Shown here: piece by piece, positions 25,928 to 34,648 of the stretch
How positions within the stretch are numbered: position 1 is the first letter of the stretch
How the letters are laid out: each line of letters starts with the position of its first letter
From: an uncultured Parafilimonas sp.
Lineage (GTDB): Bacteria > Bacteroidota > Bacteroidia > Chitinophagales > Chitinophagaceae
Assembly: GCA_903882935.1 (NCBI GenBank)
Contig: CAIRZB010000043.1
Span: 62,001-126,000 of the forward strand
Direction of reading: 5' to 3'
DNA: 64,000 nt
The notes under the pieces: model-generated
Database searches by the model: none
The model's input: only the letters and a program-made list of their open reading frames with translations
What the model was told of the DNA's origin: nothing
Translations under genes and position numbers: made by a program

Positions 25928-26152
25928 GTTATTTACCGCCGAAAATAAATTTTTATAAAAAAACCAACGGTAAAGTTATTAACATTTTTGCTTTTTTAAA
26001 CATGGTGGTTAAAGGGTTAACAAAAGGAAGGGAGAAAAACAAGTTTTTTGATTACCCGACGTGTAATTGTTTTTGGGCAATCTTTATTTTGTGTAAGAAT
26101 GGTGGTGGTAAATCAAAGAAGTTGGCGAAGGGCAAAAACAGACCTCTGCTTA

Positions 26153-26434
26153 TTACTTTTCGTTGTAGTGCCCGCGCATACGAAATATCACTACCTCTTT
26201 TTTATCGTCATTTATACCATATGTAATCCTGTCCTTTTTGTTTATCCTTCTTGAAAAACCCTTGGTATATTTTAACTCTTCCGGGTTCCCCGGGGTTGGG
26301 GAGTAAGGGTTTGTTTCTAAGGCATCAAGAATCTCATTAATCTTTTTAATAGCCTGTTTATCCCCAGACTTTTTCCAATGGATTAGGTCGTTAAAAGCTT
26401 CTTTGTAGTAAACTAATTGATAGCTTATTTCCAC
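26153..26434 (-). CDS. YoeB/Txe-type ribosome-dependent mRNA interferase toxin
   Basis: 93 aa. The C-terminal half has the YoeB layout: GNPEELKYTKGFSRRINKKD then RITYGINDDKKEVVIFRMRGHYNEK, with the basic/His residues expected for ribosome-dependent mRNA cleavage. The start overlaps the upstream antitoxin by 10 bp, the usual toxin-antitoxin arrangement. It is the downstream gene of the pair. Confidence 0.88.
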   Translation of the reverse strand: MEISYQLVYYKEAFNDLIHWKKSGDKQAIKKINEILDALETNPYSPTPGNPEELKYTKGFSRRINKKDRITYGINDDKKEVVIFRMRGHYNEK

Positions 26435-26643
26435 AGTTCTTTACGGTTGATCTTTACAAATTGATTAGAATCCCCTTTATCGTAAGCCTCCCGCGCTGAC
26501 ATTACGGATTCTTTGAACCCTTCGCCATGTAAATTATCCATGGGGGCTTCGATTTTTTCAAAAGGTATTTTTAGTGCTTTTGCCATCTGCTCAAACACCT
26601 TTATCTGTTCTTTTGATGTCGGATGTATCGTAATTGACTCCAT
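26425..26643 (-). CDS. Antitoxin partner of the YoeB-type toxin
   Basis: 72 aa. The ATG at 26641-26643 (MESITIHPTSKEQIKVFEQM) is taken as the start; the open frame reaches 26712 without coding character. It is a short helical protein with an acidic C-terminus (KGDSNQFVKINRKELWK), resembling DUF2683-type antitoxins of Bacteroidota. It neutralises the downstream toxin and probably represses the operon. Confidence 0.78.
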   Translation of the reverse strand: MESITIHPTSKEQIKVFEQMAKALKIPFEKIEAPMDNLHGEGFKESVMSAREAYDKGDSNQFVKINRKELWK

Positions 26644-26725
26644 GATGCAATTTGTATCAAAAATAAGCAATTTTCCAAACCTTGGTGAGCGTTTTCGAGA
26701 CCAAAACTCCACTTTAACGCAATCA

Positions 26726-26738
26726 GACGGAGACCGTC
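26726..26738. terminator. Short hairpin between dapB and the YoeB module
   Basis: GACGG-AGA-CCGTC (26726-26738). No strong T-run follows, so this could equally be an operator of the toxin-antitoxin operon. Confidence 0.25.
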
Positions 26739-26772
26739 AGACTGCTGCACCGCCCAGGCCGTAAATCTTTTA

Positions 26773-26812
26773 CCCTACACCTTCCACCTTCTAGCCTACA
26801 CCTTCTACCTTA
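26773..26812. repeat. Two-unit imperfect tandem repeat downstream of dapB
   Basis: CCTACACCTTCCACCTTCTAG followed by a second CCTACACCTTCTACCTTAC-like unit, in tandem between dapB and the YoeB module. One of several word-like simple repeats in the window. Confidence 0.6.
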
Positions 26813-26814
26813 CT

Positions 26815-27531
26815 CTAAAATCCCAGTACCTCTTTCATGCCAAACACTCCTTTTTTGCCTTGGATAAACTCCGCGGCCAATACGGCACCGCCTGCAAAGC
26901 CTTTGCGGTTGTGTGCGGTGTGGATAATTTCAATATCGTCAATGGGGGAAGTGTATTTTATTTTGTGTGTGCCGGGTGCTGGGTCAATACGCTCGCTGAT
27001 AATCTCCAGTTCAGTTGGGTTGTCGGCAATATGGTTCACCCACTGCTTTTTGTACGTAATGTGTTGTAACACTTGTTCGGCAAGGGTAATGGCAGTGCCG
27101 CTTGGGGCGTCCCTTTTTTGGGTATGGTGAATTTCTTCCAATGCTACATCGTAATCAGGGTGGCCCGCCATCAGTTTGGCCAGATAGGTATTCAGTTCAA
27201 AAAAAATGTTCACGCCAATACTGAAATTACTGGCATATAAAAAGGCACCATCATGCTGGGCGCAAAAGCCGGTTACCTCATTGTACTCGGCCAGCCAACC
27301 TGTTGAGCCGCAAACCACCGGCACCCCCGCTGCCAGGCATTTTTTAACGTTTTCCGCTGCGCTGTGCGGGCCGGTAAACTCAATGGCCACATCGGCTTTT
27401 TTAACAGCTTCGTCAGTAAAATCCTCCACGTTATCAATTCCAATGCGCAAGACTATTTCATGGCCTTTTTGCAGAGCAATTTCCTCAATGGCCTGGCCCA
27501 TTTTTCCGTAACCTATTAATGCTATTTTCAT
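26815..27531 (-). CDS. dapB: 4-hydroxy-tetrahydrodipicolinate reductase
   Basis: A 238-aa NAD(P)H-dependent reductase of the diaminopimelate/lysine pathway, which supplies peptidoglycan. The N-terminal nucleotide-binding motif is IALIGYGKMGQAIE (residues 3-16). FTGPHSAAENV and CGSTGWL are typical, and the catalytic/substrate segment EIHHTQKRDAPSGTA lies at about 133-147. Length is normal for the short Bacteroidota form. In related genomes dapB follows parA, parB and the DUF5683 gene; here a PIN toxin module lies between. Confidence 0.95.
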   Translation of the reverse strand: MKIALIGYGKMGQAIEEIALQKGHEIVLRIGIDNVEDFTDEAVKKADVAIEFTGPHSAAENVKKCLAAGVPVVCGSTGWLAEYNEVTGFCAQHDGAFLYASNFSIGVNIFFELNTYLAKLMAGHPDYDVALEEIHHTQKRDAPSGTAITLAEQVLQHITYKKQWVNHIADNPTELEIISERIDPAPGTHKIKYTSPIDDIEIIHTAHNRKGFAGGAVLAAEFIQGKKGVFGMKEVLGF

Positions 27532-27581
27532 GCGTTATAAATTCTTCTTATTGCTAATATGCAAACAATTAAGTGTGCTGA

Positions 27582-27992
27582 TTATTTTTTGAATGGGTTT
27601 TCAATGGTCAGCTTGCTTTCGATTATCTGCCCGTCATGTAAATCTTCGGTATATATACGTGCGCAACCACTTTCTATTGCAGAAGATAAAATCAAACTGT
27701 CATAAAATGAATATCCATAGCGTGAAGCAATTTCACATGCGCCGATGATGGTTTTGGAATCGTTAACATGCAGATTATTATTAGCTTCCGCATTAATTAA
27801 AACAGCAGCCACATCACACCAATCGTGTTTAAATTTCCGGTGAAGTGTGTTGGCCAGTTCTTGTAAAACTTGGGTGCTAATGAAACAATGGCTATTGGCA
27901 ATCAAATTTTGGGCAACTTTTTGCTTTGCCATATCTATATCAGTGTGGGCATACACTAATATATTGGTATCCAAAAAAACACTACCGCTCAT
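27582..27992 (-). CDS. PIN-domain toxin (VapC-like ribonuclease)
   Basis: 136 aa from the ATG at 27990-27992 (MSGSVFLDTNILVYAHTD); the longer frame to 28106 is the antitoxin's shadow. PIN acidic residues are present: Asp in FLDTN, Glu in LQELANTLHRK, Asp in SFYDSLILSSAI and the Glu-Asp of YTEDLHDG. Expected activity is Mg-dependent RNA cleavage, silenced by the upstream antitoxin, which overlaps by 11 bp. Confidence 0.87.
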   Translation of the reverse strand: MSGSVFLDTNILVYAHTDIDMAKQKVAQNLIANSHCFISTQVLQELANTLHRKFKHDWCDVAAVLINAEANNNLHVNDSKTIIGACEIASRYGYSFYDSLILSSAIESGCARIYTEDLHDGQIIESKLTIENPFKK

Positions 27993-28191
27993 TTGCTTCT
28001 TCGCGGTTGAATGTATAATCTTTGGCATCAGAATGTAGAACAGTAAACGAAGTGTTTTTTTCCGTAGTTTGACTCCTTGCGATCCCCTCATTTTTGGCGA
28101 ATGCAATCACCTCTATTAGTGTTCCGATATACTCTTCCGGCACGTCGAAAGAAATAGTTTTTTTTTCAGGTATTAATAATGTTCGTACCAT
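27982..28191 (-). CDS. Antitoxin of the PIN module
   Basis: 69 aa from the ATG at 28189-28191 (MVRTLLIPEKKTISFDVPEE). The pattern RTxxIPxK...VPxxYIGxxIEV is shared with the antitoxin at 53420-53671, so both modules belong to one family. The N-terminus is likely the DNA-binding part and the C-terminus the toxin wrap. It overlaps the toxin start by 11 bp. Confidence 0.78.
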   Translation of the reverse strand: MVRTLLIPEKKTISFDVPEEYIGTLIEVIAFAKNEGIARSQTTEKNTSFTVLHSDAKDYTFNREEANER

Positions 28192-28289
28192 AGCACTTTT
28201 TATAATTGATTGCAATTTACTTGTCTTTGGGCAGAATAGGTAATTTGATGTGCAGTTTTATAGTTTGGCTGAATCGCTAACATCCCACT

Positions 28290-29033
28290 TTAGGGCATCA
28301 TCACTTCCTTACGCTGCTTTGTTTTAAAACTAAACGCAAATGCCAGGCTGGTAGTTTTAAAGGTTGGGTCGTAATTGGGCTGTACATGCATGCTCAAGTC
28401 GCTGCTCACGTCAAAATCTTTCAGGTGGCCAAAAACGGTGGCGTCAACAACATTCAGGCCCCAGGCAAACAGTATCACCAAAATGGAATAATCCCTGTCT
28501 TTCCTAAAATTGTTCCGGTAAAACTGTAAGGTATTGGCACTGTAGGGTAAGCCTGTGGTATTGTCAATCAGTTTGCTGTTGATGAGCCCATAGTTTTGCG
28601 TTTGGCCGTTTATGACAATGTTGTATGCATCTCTGGTGCGAGCATACCAAGTGTTGTTGTAAATGTAGGTGCCTATGGGTATGCCCACTGCTGCCCAAAC
28701 CAATGGTATTTTCCAATATTCCCTGTTGTAGGCCTGCCCCCAGCCGGGTATAATGGCCGAACGGATGGTGGCCTTGTGCGGGTCGTGCTTCTTTTTTAAA
28801 ACAAGCGTATCTTTAACGGCAGCGGATGCTTTACCGCTGTCAACGGAAATTTGCTTAATGATATTTATTTTACCCGCTTTTGGCGCAAGTTTTACAGTGT
28901 CTTGCTTGCTGCTGGCTGCTTTGGCCGCGCTGTCAAACAGCGACTTGCCGGCAATACTGTCTTTCAGCCTGTCTTGGGAACGGCATAGGGATGACGTAAG
29001 GCATATTAAAAAAATGATATAAGAGTAGCGCAT
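28290..29033 (-). CDS. DUF5683 membrane protein
   Basis: 247 aa with an N-terminal signal/anchor and a long Ser/Lys-rich linker. The DUF5683 signature HKATIRSAIIPGWGQAYNRE lies near residue 85-105, followed by hydrophobic helices (YWKIPLVWAAVGIPIGTYIY). The family is nearly restricted to Bacteroidota and is normally found beside parA-parB-dapB, as here. It starts 3 bp past the parB stop, so it is co-transcribed. Function unknown; an envelope role is possible. Confidence 0.87.
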   Translation of the reverse strand: MRYSYIIFLICLTSSLCRSQDRLKDSIAGKSLFDSAAKAASSKQDTVKLAPKAGKINIIKQISVDSGKASAAVKDTLVLKKKHDPHKATIRSAIIPGWGQAYNREYWKIPLVWAAVGIPIGTYIYNNTWYARTRDAYNIVINGQTQNYGLINSKLIDNTTGLPYSANTLQFYRNNFRKDRDYSILVILFAWGLNVVDATVFGHLKDFDVSSDLSMHVQPNYDPTFKTTSLAFAFSFKTKQRKEVMMP

Positions 29034-29036
29034 AAC

Positions 29037-29954
29037 TTAAACCGCCTGCACATTCATTTGCTCCAGCAACTTGTTCAGCTCCTCCAAAGAATAATATTCA
29101 ATGGTTATGCTGCCATGGCCGCTTTTGTTGTGTGCGAGCTTTACTTTGGTAGAAAAATAAGACGCTAAGGTATCTTCAATTCTTTTGTAAGCAGGCGGCA
29201 GCGATGGTTTTGCGGAAGATTTAACACCTGGCTGCTCCTTGTACATTTTGCGCACCAGCTCTTCGGTTTGCCTAACGTTTAGTTGTTTGTCTTTTATTTC
29301 ATGATAAACAAACAACTGGCGGTCAACCGTGTCAATATTAATCAGGGCCCGCGCATGCCCCATGCTCAACGTGCCGTTGCGCACGGCAAGCTGTATGTCT
29401 GGCGGCAGTTTCAACAGGCGTATATAGTTGGTAACGGTACTGCGTTCCTTGCCCATGCGTTCAGCCACCTGCTCCTGCGTGTAATGCAGCTCGTCCATCA
29501 TGCGCTTATAGCTAAGGGAAATTTCTATGGCGTTAAGGTCTTCGCGCTGCAAGTTTTCCAACAGGGCCAGTTCCAGCAACTCATTGTCGTTGGCTTGGCG
29601 TATGTAGGCAGGCACATCAACAAGGCCGGCCAGCTTTGCAGCCCTAAACCGCCTTTCGCCCGCAATTAACTGGTATTTGCCGGTGGCCAGCTTTGATACT
29701 GTTACGGGCTGTATTATATCGTGCAGTTTTATGGAAGCTGCCAGTTCGTTCAGCGATACCTCGTCAAAATCTCGCCTTGGGTTTTTAGGGTTGGTTTGTA
29801 TTTCGCCCAACGCTATACGGGTAACGCTGGTTACCTGTTCCACCACTGCGGTTTTTAAATTGCCGCCCGTCGTTTTTAGGTCGGCATCAATATTTTGCAA
29901 CAGGCTTCTTATGCCCTTGCCCAATGCATCTTTATTTCCTTTTGGGGTAGTCAT
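29037..29954 (-). CDS. parB: Chromosome-partitioning protein ParB
   Basis: A 305-aa DNA-binding CTPase that spreads from parS sites. The ParB N-terminal domain spans about 45-135 with the GERRFRAAKLAGL motif (CTP-binding box 2) and ALLENLQREDLNAIEIS. The helix-turn-helix is near 140-175 (TQEQVAERMGKERSTVTNYI), and the C-terminus is the dimerisation domain. It acts with ParA upstream. No convincing parS palindrome was found in the window. Confidence 0.95.
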   Translation of the reverse strand: MTTPKGNKDALGKGIRSLLQNIDADLKTTGGNLKTAVVEQVTSVTRIALGEIQTNPKNPRRDFDEVSLNELAASIKLHDIIQPVTVSKLATGKYQLIAGERRFRAAKLAGLVDVPAYIRQANDNELLELALLENLQREDLNAIEISLSYKRMMDELHYTQEQVAERMGKERSTVTNYIRLLKLPPDIQLAVRNGTLSMGHARALINIDTVDRQLFVYHEIKDKQLNVRQTEELVRKMYKEQPGVKSSAKPSLPPAYKRIEDTLASYFSTKVKLAHNKSGHGSITIEYYSLEELNKLLEQMNVQAV

Positions 29955-30041
29955 GTTTCTTTAGCTATTAGCTTATAGCTATTAGCTACGAGGTGTTGGC
30001 TGTTTGCTCACAGCTATCTGCTCACAGCTAATAGCTGTTTT
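29955..30041. repeat. AGCTATTAGC-type word repeat between parA and parB
   Basis: The 87-bp gap is almost entirely made of variants of TTAGCTATTAGC and CACAGCTATCTGC, repeated about six times in direct and inverted order. It can form several weak hairpins. Confidence 0.6.
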
Positions 30042-30842
30042 TTATTCTAATATTCTTTCCTTGTTGGTCATTTTGGTCAGGTCATTTTTTTGCAAAACTT
30101 CCTTGGCCAGGTTAAAATAGTTTACCGAACCCTTGCTTTCGGCATCATACAGCACCACGGGCTTGCCAACGCTTGGAGCTTCGCTTAAACGGGTGTTGCG
30201 GTGTATAATGGTAGCAAATACTATTTCATCAAAATGGCGCCTAACTTCGCTAACCACTTGGTTGCAAAGCCTTAGGCGGCCATCGTACATGGTCATCAAA
30301 ATGCCTTCTATTTGTAACGCAGGGTTTAGCCTGCTTTGTACAATTTTTATGGTGTTCAGTAATTTGCCCAAGCCTTCCAAGGCAAAAAACTCGCACTGCA
30401 CGGGTACAATCACACTGTCGGCGGCTGTTAAAGCGTTTACAGTAATCAGGCCCAATGAGGGGGAGCAATCAATAACAATAAAATCATAATCATCCTTCAC
30501 AGGGTCTAAAATGCCTTTCAGCACATTTTCCCGGTTGGGGTAATTAATCATTTCAATTTCGGCACCCACCAAGTCAATATGGCTGGGTATTAGGTACAGG
30601 TTGGGTATTTCGCTGGTCAGTACCACATCGTTGGCCGGCGATCCGTTAACCATGCAGTCGTACAGGCTTACATTAATATTATGCAAGTCAAAGCCTACGC
30701 CGGTGGTGCTGTTGGCCTGTGGGTCTGCATCAACCAGCAGCGTTTTGTATTCCAGCACCGCAAGGCTAGCGGCAAGGTTAATGGCCGTAGTTGTTTTGCC
30801 AACGCCGCCTTTTTGATTTGCTATGCCAATTATCCTTCCCAT
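30042..30842 (-). CDS. parA: Chromosome-partitioning ATPase ParA (Soj)
   Basis: A 266-aa deviant-Walker ATPase. IGIANQKGGVGKTTTAINLA (residues 4-23) carries the signature lysine. VDADPQANSTTG and VIDCSPSLGLI are the switch and Walker B segments. It drives segregation of ParB-parS complexes. It is the first gene of parA-parB-DUF5683, with an AT-rich leader at 30843-30900. Confidence 0.96.
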   Translation of the reverse strand: MGRIIGIANQKGGVGKTTTAINLAASLAVLEYKTLLVDADPQANSTTGVGFDLHNINVSLYDCMVNGSPANDVVLTSEIPNLYLIPSHIDLVGAEIEMINYPNRENVLKGILDPVKDDYDFIVIDCSPSLGLITVNALTAADSVIVPVQCEFFALEGLGKLLNTIKIVQSRLNPALQIEGILMTMYDGRLRLCNQVVSEVRRHFDEIVFATIIHRNTRLSEAPSVGKPVVLYDAESKGSVNYFNLAKEVLQKNDLTKMTNKERILE

Positions 30843-31303
30843 ATAGCCGTGTGCTTATTTGTTTTTATAAAAATAAAAATACGCTTATTTTACCGTTTGC
30901 AGCTGGTATAAAAAATGCAATGGCCGCCAAAGGGCGGCAAAAATAATTTTTCGCGGCCACTTTACCGCAACAATATTAGCCTTTTTTATCGTCAATCGGG
31001 AAACGTGAATCGTGAATGGTGGAGCAGAAGAATTTAGGATGTAAATTGAGACAGTAAATCATTAAAGTTGAATGAAAAATGATTCATCTCATCCGGTCGC
31101 ATAAGCAATTCCATAGTTAAAATGTTTTTGACGAATTATGTATATGCTAATTCCCAATCAGTCAAATTAGACAAATATGGGCATTCACAACCCTTAACCA
31201 TTCACGTTTCATGATTGACGATCCACCGTTTGCTGAATAAATTTGCCGTTCTTTACAATTTTCCCCTTTGTTGGCCGTCTCTTACAAATTATAAGAAATA
31301 GGT
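30843..31303. other. Intergenic region with a 23-bp inverted repeat
   Basis: No gene between the divergent parA and metallophosphoesterase genes. An inverted repeat lies at 30988-31010 and 31200-31222 (21 of 23 matches; core GAAACGTGAAT / ATTCACGTTTC), 189 bp apart. GTGAATCGTGAATGG word repeats extend the left arm. Confidence 0.6.
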
Positions 31304-32572
31304 ATGCGTAACAGAAAGTTTTTTTGGATTGTGTTGTTATTGCTTGCAGGTATTCAAACATATGTGTTCTCGGCTTTGCAAACGTTGCTGGTACACCATG
31401 GCCATGTGGCAAAGATGGCGGTTACTGCCATTTTTTGGGTATTAAACGTATCGGCGTTGCTGGTGCTTGCCGCGTTTCCGTATGTGCGGGCATTTCAAAA
31501 AAGTGTTGTTTTCCGCAATTATGTGTTTGCGGTGGTGATGGGTGTTTTTTTAGGCGAGCTGGCGGCCTCGGCCATTTTTTTGGTAGACGACCTGCGGCGG
31601 GGTATTGCTTGGGTATTACCCCATGACCATGCTGTAGTGCTGCCGCGTTATTTGTTGCTCACCTGGCTGGGTGTTGGGTTGGGCGGCAGCCTTTTTCTAA
31701 CGCTGTTGTTGGGGTTTGGCAATAAATATAAATACCAAGTTAGGCGGGTAAAGCTTTTTTTTGGGAACCTACCGGCTGCCTTTAAGGGCTTGAAAATTGT
31801 ACAGATTAGCGATATACACAGCGGCAGCCTTCAAAACAAAGCGGCGGTTGCCAAAGGGGTGGATATGATACTAGCTGAAAAACCCGACTTGATTTTATTT
31901 ACTGGTGACTTGGTAAACGACCATGCGGATGAGCTTGACAAGTATACCGATGTGTTCGGCAGGCTTACAGCGCCCATGGGTGTGTATAGCGTGTTGGGCA
32001 ACCACGATTACGGCGATTATTATGCCTGGCCCGATAAAGATGATGCCCACCGCGCCGCCGAACAGGCGGCAGGCAGGCATTTGTTTACCCCTTTGCAACA
32101 GCAGAGTATTAACAAATTAAAACAGTTGCAGGCGCAAATGGGCTGGACGCTGTTGATGAACGAACATGTTGCACTGGAGCGCAACGGGGAAAAAATAGCC
32201 CTGCTGGGCATTGAAAACTGGGGTGGTAAAGGCAATTTTGCCCGCTATGGCCGTATGGATTTGGCGTATGCAGGCACGGAACACTACCCGTTTAAAATAC
32301 TGATGAGCCACGACCCCAGCCACTGGGATGTGGAGGTGAAGCCGAAATACCCCGGTATTGACTTGGCCCTTGCTGGCCATACCCACGGTATGCAGTTTGG
32401 CATAGAGTTGCCACGTATTAAATTTAGCCCCGTGCAGTGGATGTATAAAAACTGGGCTGGGCTTTACGAACACGGCGTCCAAAAACTATATGTAAACCGG
32501 GGCTTCGGGTTTATTGGTTATCCGGGTAGGGTGGGTATATTGCCGGAGATTACGGTGATTGAGCTGGGGTAG
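31304..32572 (+). CDS. Membrane-anchored metallophosphoesterase
   Basis: 422 aa. Four to five N-terminal transmembrane segments (to about residue 145) are followed by a calcineurin-like phosphoesterase domain with all metal motifs: QISDIHSG (about 168), FTGDLVND (about 204), LGNHDYGD (about 232), MSHDPSHW and LAGHTHGMQFG (about 360). Domain order matches YkoQ/YaeI-type proteins that act on envelope lipids or nucleotides. Stand-alone gene. Confidence 0.9.
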   Translation: MRNRKFFWIVLLLLAGIQTYVFSALQTLLVHHGHVAKMAVTAIFWVLNVSALLVLAAFPYVRAFQKSVVFRNYVFAVVMGVFLGELAASAIFLVDDLRRGIAWVLPHDHAVVLPRYLLLTWLGVGLGGSLFLTLLLGFGNKYKYQVRRVKLFFGNLPAAFKGLKIVQISDIHSGSLQNKAAVAKGVDMILAEKPDLILFTGDLVNDHADELDKYTDVFGRLTAPMGVYSVLGNHDYGDYYAWPDKDDAHRAAEQAAGRHLFTPLQQQSINKLKQLQAQMGWTLLMNEHVALERNGEKIALLGIENWGGKGNFARYGRMDLAYAGTEHYPFKILMSHDPSHWDVEVKPKYPGIDLALAGHTHGMQFGIELPRIKFSPVQWMYKNWAGLYEHGVQKLYVNRGFGFIGYPGRVGILPEITVIELG

Positions 32573-32902
32573 ATAGTCCATGGTCGTTAGTCCATAGTCC
32601 ATGGAATGAGCGGGCGGTTGATTACGAAAAATGAATGTTTTTATAGTTGTATAACGCAAATATTTCCGGCTTAATTGCGTAAAAAAATATTCATAAAATA
32701 ACGGTTTTGGCAGTTTGGAACATGATAAATTTACAACGTTAGCAAAGAAGCATAGCGCAAAACAGTTTTTAGTTGCCAAAAAAAATCCAGCTTTCCTTTG
32801 ATAAACGGCTAAATATTAAAAATTAAATCATAAACCTGCTTTATCCTTGGGCATCCCTCTCCGTGAGGAGAGGGATCGAGGGAGAGGCTTTGAAATAATT
32901 AT
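32573..32902. other. Intergenic region upstream of the ABC exporter
   Basis: Contains the word repeat TAGTCCATGGTC/TTAGTCCATAGTCCATGG (32573-32603), which recurs at about 56827-56863, and the hairpin TCCCTCTCCGTGAGGAGAGG (32854-32875 region), a relative of those at 18026 and 21632. No gene seen. Confidence 0.5.
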
Positions 32903-34648
32903 ATGACAAAACCTGCAAAACCAGACCCGCCGAAGGGACCGAGTGTGTTTAGCCTGCTTACACCCTATAGGCGGCTTGTGATATGGCTTTTACTGCTAAC
33001 GTTGGTTAGCAACGCCATAAACCTTTGGCTGCCGAAAATAGTGGCCAACGGCATTGACGATTTTAACCATGGGCATTACGATGTGCAAAAAATACTGTCA
33101 GTGTTTTTAATTGCTGCCACAGTGGTATTTATCTTCTCGTACTTACAAAGCGTGGTACAAACCTATGCATCCGAAATGGTGGCAAAGGATATGCGCAAAA
33201 AGTTGTCTGACAAAATATCGCGCCAGAGTTACGCGTATGTTGAAGAGGTGGGGCCTTCAAAACTGTTAACCAATCTTACCGGCGATGTGGATGCCATTAA
33301 AATGTTTGTATCGCAGGCTATTGTATCCATCGCATCATCGCTCATTATTATTGTGGGCGTGGTTATTTTATTGTTCACCATCAACTGGAAACTCGCCTTT
33401 GCCATTGTAGGCATCATACCTATAATTGGCGGGGCCTTTGCGTCTGTGCTTAAAAAAGTCCGTCCTACTTTTATGAAAAGCAGGGGCATTATTGACAAAC
33501 TAAACAAAGTTATTAACGAAAGTATTTTGGGTTCGGCGCTTATACGGGTGATAAATTCGCAACAGCTTGAGTATGAGAAGTTCGTGGAGGCCAATACCGA
33601 GGCTAAAAACCTTGGGTTGAGTGTATTACGCATGTTTGCCATACTAATACCCATCATTATTTTCACGGCCAACATGGCAAGCCTTACCATACTTGCTTTG
33701 GGCGGCCGCTTTGTTATAAACGGCAGCATGAGCCTTGGCGACTACTCCGCGTTTAGCAGTTACCTAGCCATGTTGATATTCCCTATTTTGGTTATCGGGT
33801 TTATGAGCAACGTAATTGCACAGGCAACTGCCTCATACGTGCGGATAAACATGGTGCTTGACACACCCGAAAAACCGGAAACAGGCACAGTTACAGAAAT
33901 GCTTAAATGCGATATAACGGTTGAAAATGTTTCGGTGGTATATGGCCAAAAACCGGCGTTGAAAAATATCAGCTTCACGGTAAACGCCGGTACAAAGCTG
34001 GCCATTATTGGCCCCACCGCCGCAGGCAAAACACAATTGCTGTATTTGTTAACGGGGCTTATTAAAGCCAATGAGGGTACGGTTGAATTTGACGGCCGTG
34101 CTATTGATAGTTATGTGAAGGAAAGTTTTCACAGCCAAGTGGGCTTTGTTTTTCAGGATAGCATCATGTTTAACATGAGCATCCGCGAGAATATCGCTTT
34201 TAGCGACAAGGTAACCGATGAGTCGCTGGCAAAAGCCATTGCGACTGCCGAGCTGAAGGATTTTATAGATTCTCTGCCTAATAAGTTGGATACCTTGGTT
34301 TCGGAGCGCGGCACCAGCCTATCCGGTGGGCAAAAGCAACGTATTATGCTGGCAAGGGCACTGGCGGTTAATCCAAAAGTGCTGCTGCTGGACGATTTTA
34401 CTGCCCGCGTTGACACGAACACAGAAATAAAAATCTTGAAGAATGTGGAGGACAACTACCCCGGCCTCACGCTTATTTCGGTGACACAAAAAATTGCCTC
34501 GGTAGAACATTTTGACCAAGTGATTGTGCTGATGGAGGGTGAAATAGTGGCCACCGGCACCCATGGCGAATTGATGGCGACCAGCCCTGAATACGTACAA
34601 ATTTATGACTCACAGCAAAGCACCAGTAATTATGAATTACAACCTTAA
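32903..34648 (+). CDS. ABC exporter half-transporter with a degenerate nucleotide site
   Basis: 581 aa: six transmembrane helices (to about 320) fused to an ATPase. Walker A is GPTAAGKT (about 370) and the signature is the canonical LSGGQKQR (about 473). Walker B ends LLLDDFTARVD, with Asp where the catalytic Glu normally sits, and the switch His is Gln (SVTQKIAS, about 528). The same two substitutions mark the degenerate-site subunit of heterodimeric exporters such as TM287/288. The partner gene starts within its 3' end. The substrate (drug or lipid) is unknown. Confidence 0.92.
   Translation: MTKPAKPDPPKGPSVFSLLTPYRRLVIWLLLLTLVSNAINLWLPKIVANGIDDFNHGHYDVQKILSVFLIAATVVFIFSYLQSVVQTYASEMVAKDMRKKLSDKISRQSYAYVEEVGPSKLLTNLTGDVDAIKMFVSQAIVSIASSLIIIVGVVILLFTINWKLAFAIVGIIPIIGGAFASVLKKVRPTFMKSRGIIDKLNKVINESILGSALIRVINSQQLEYEKFVEANTEAKNLGLSVLRMFAILIPIIIFTANMASLTILALGGRFVINGSMSLGDYSAFSSYLAMLIFPILVIGFMSNVIAQATASYVRINMVLDTPEKPETGTVTEMLKCDITVENVSVVYGQKPALKNISFTVNAGTKLAIIGPTAAGKTQLLYLLTGLIKANEGTVEFDGRAIDSYVKESFHSQVGFVFQDSIMFNMSIRENIAFSDKVTDESLAKAIATAELKDFIDSLPNKLDTLVSERGTSLSGGQKQRIMLARALAVNPKVLLLDDFTARVDTNTEIKILKNVEDNYPGLTLISVTQKIASVEHFDQVIVLMEGEIVATGTHGELMATSPEYVQIYDSQQSTSNYELQP

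Noticed and set aside
26002-26226. Open frame upstream of the YoeB module on the plus strand
   Set aside because: Overlaps the 3' end of the YoeB toxin gene on the opposite strand, and the product has no coherent features.
29037-31303. parS site near parA/parB
   Set aside because: No TGTTTCACGTGAAACA-like 16-mer found. The GAAACGTGAAT inverted repeat at 30988-31222 has widely separated arms and lacks the parS layout; CCACGTGG at about 1530 lies in imuB and is too short.
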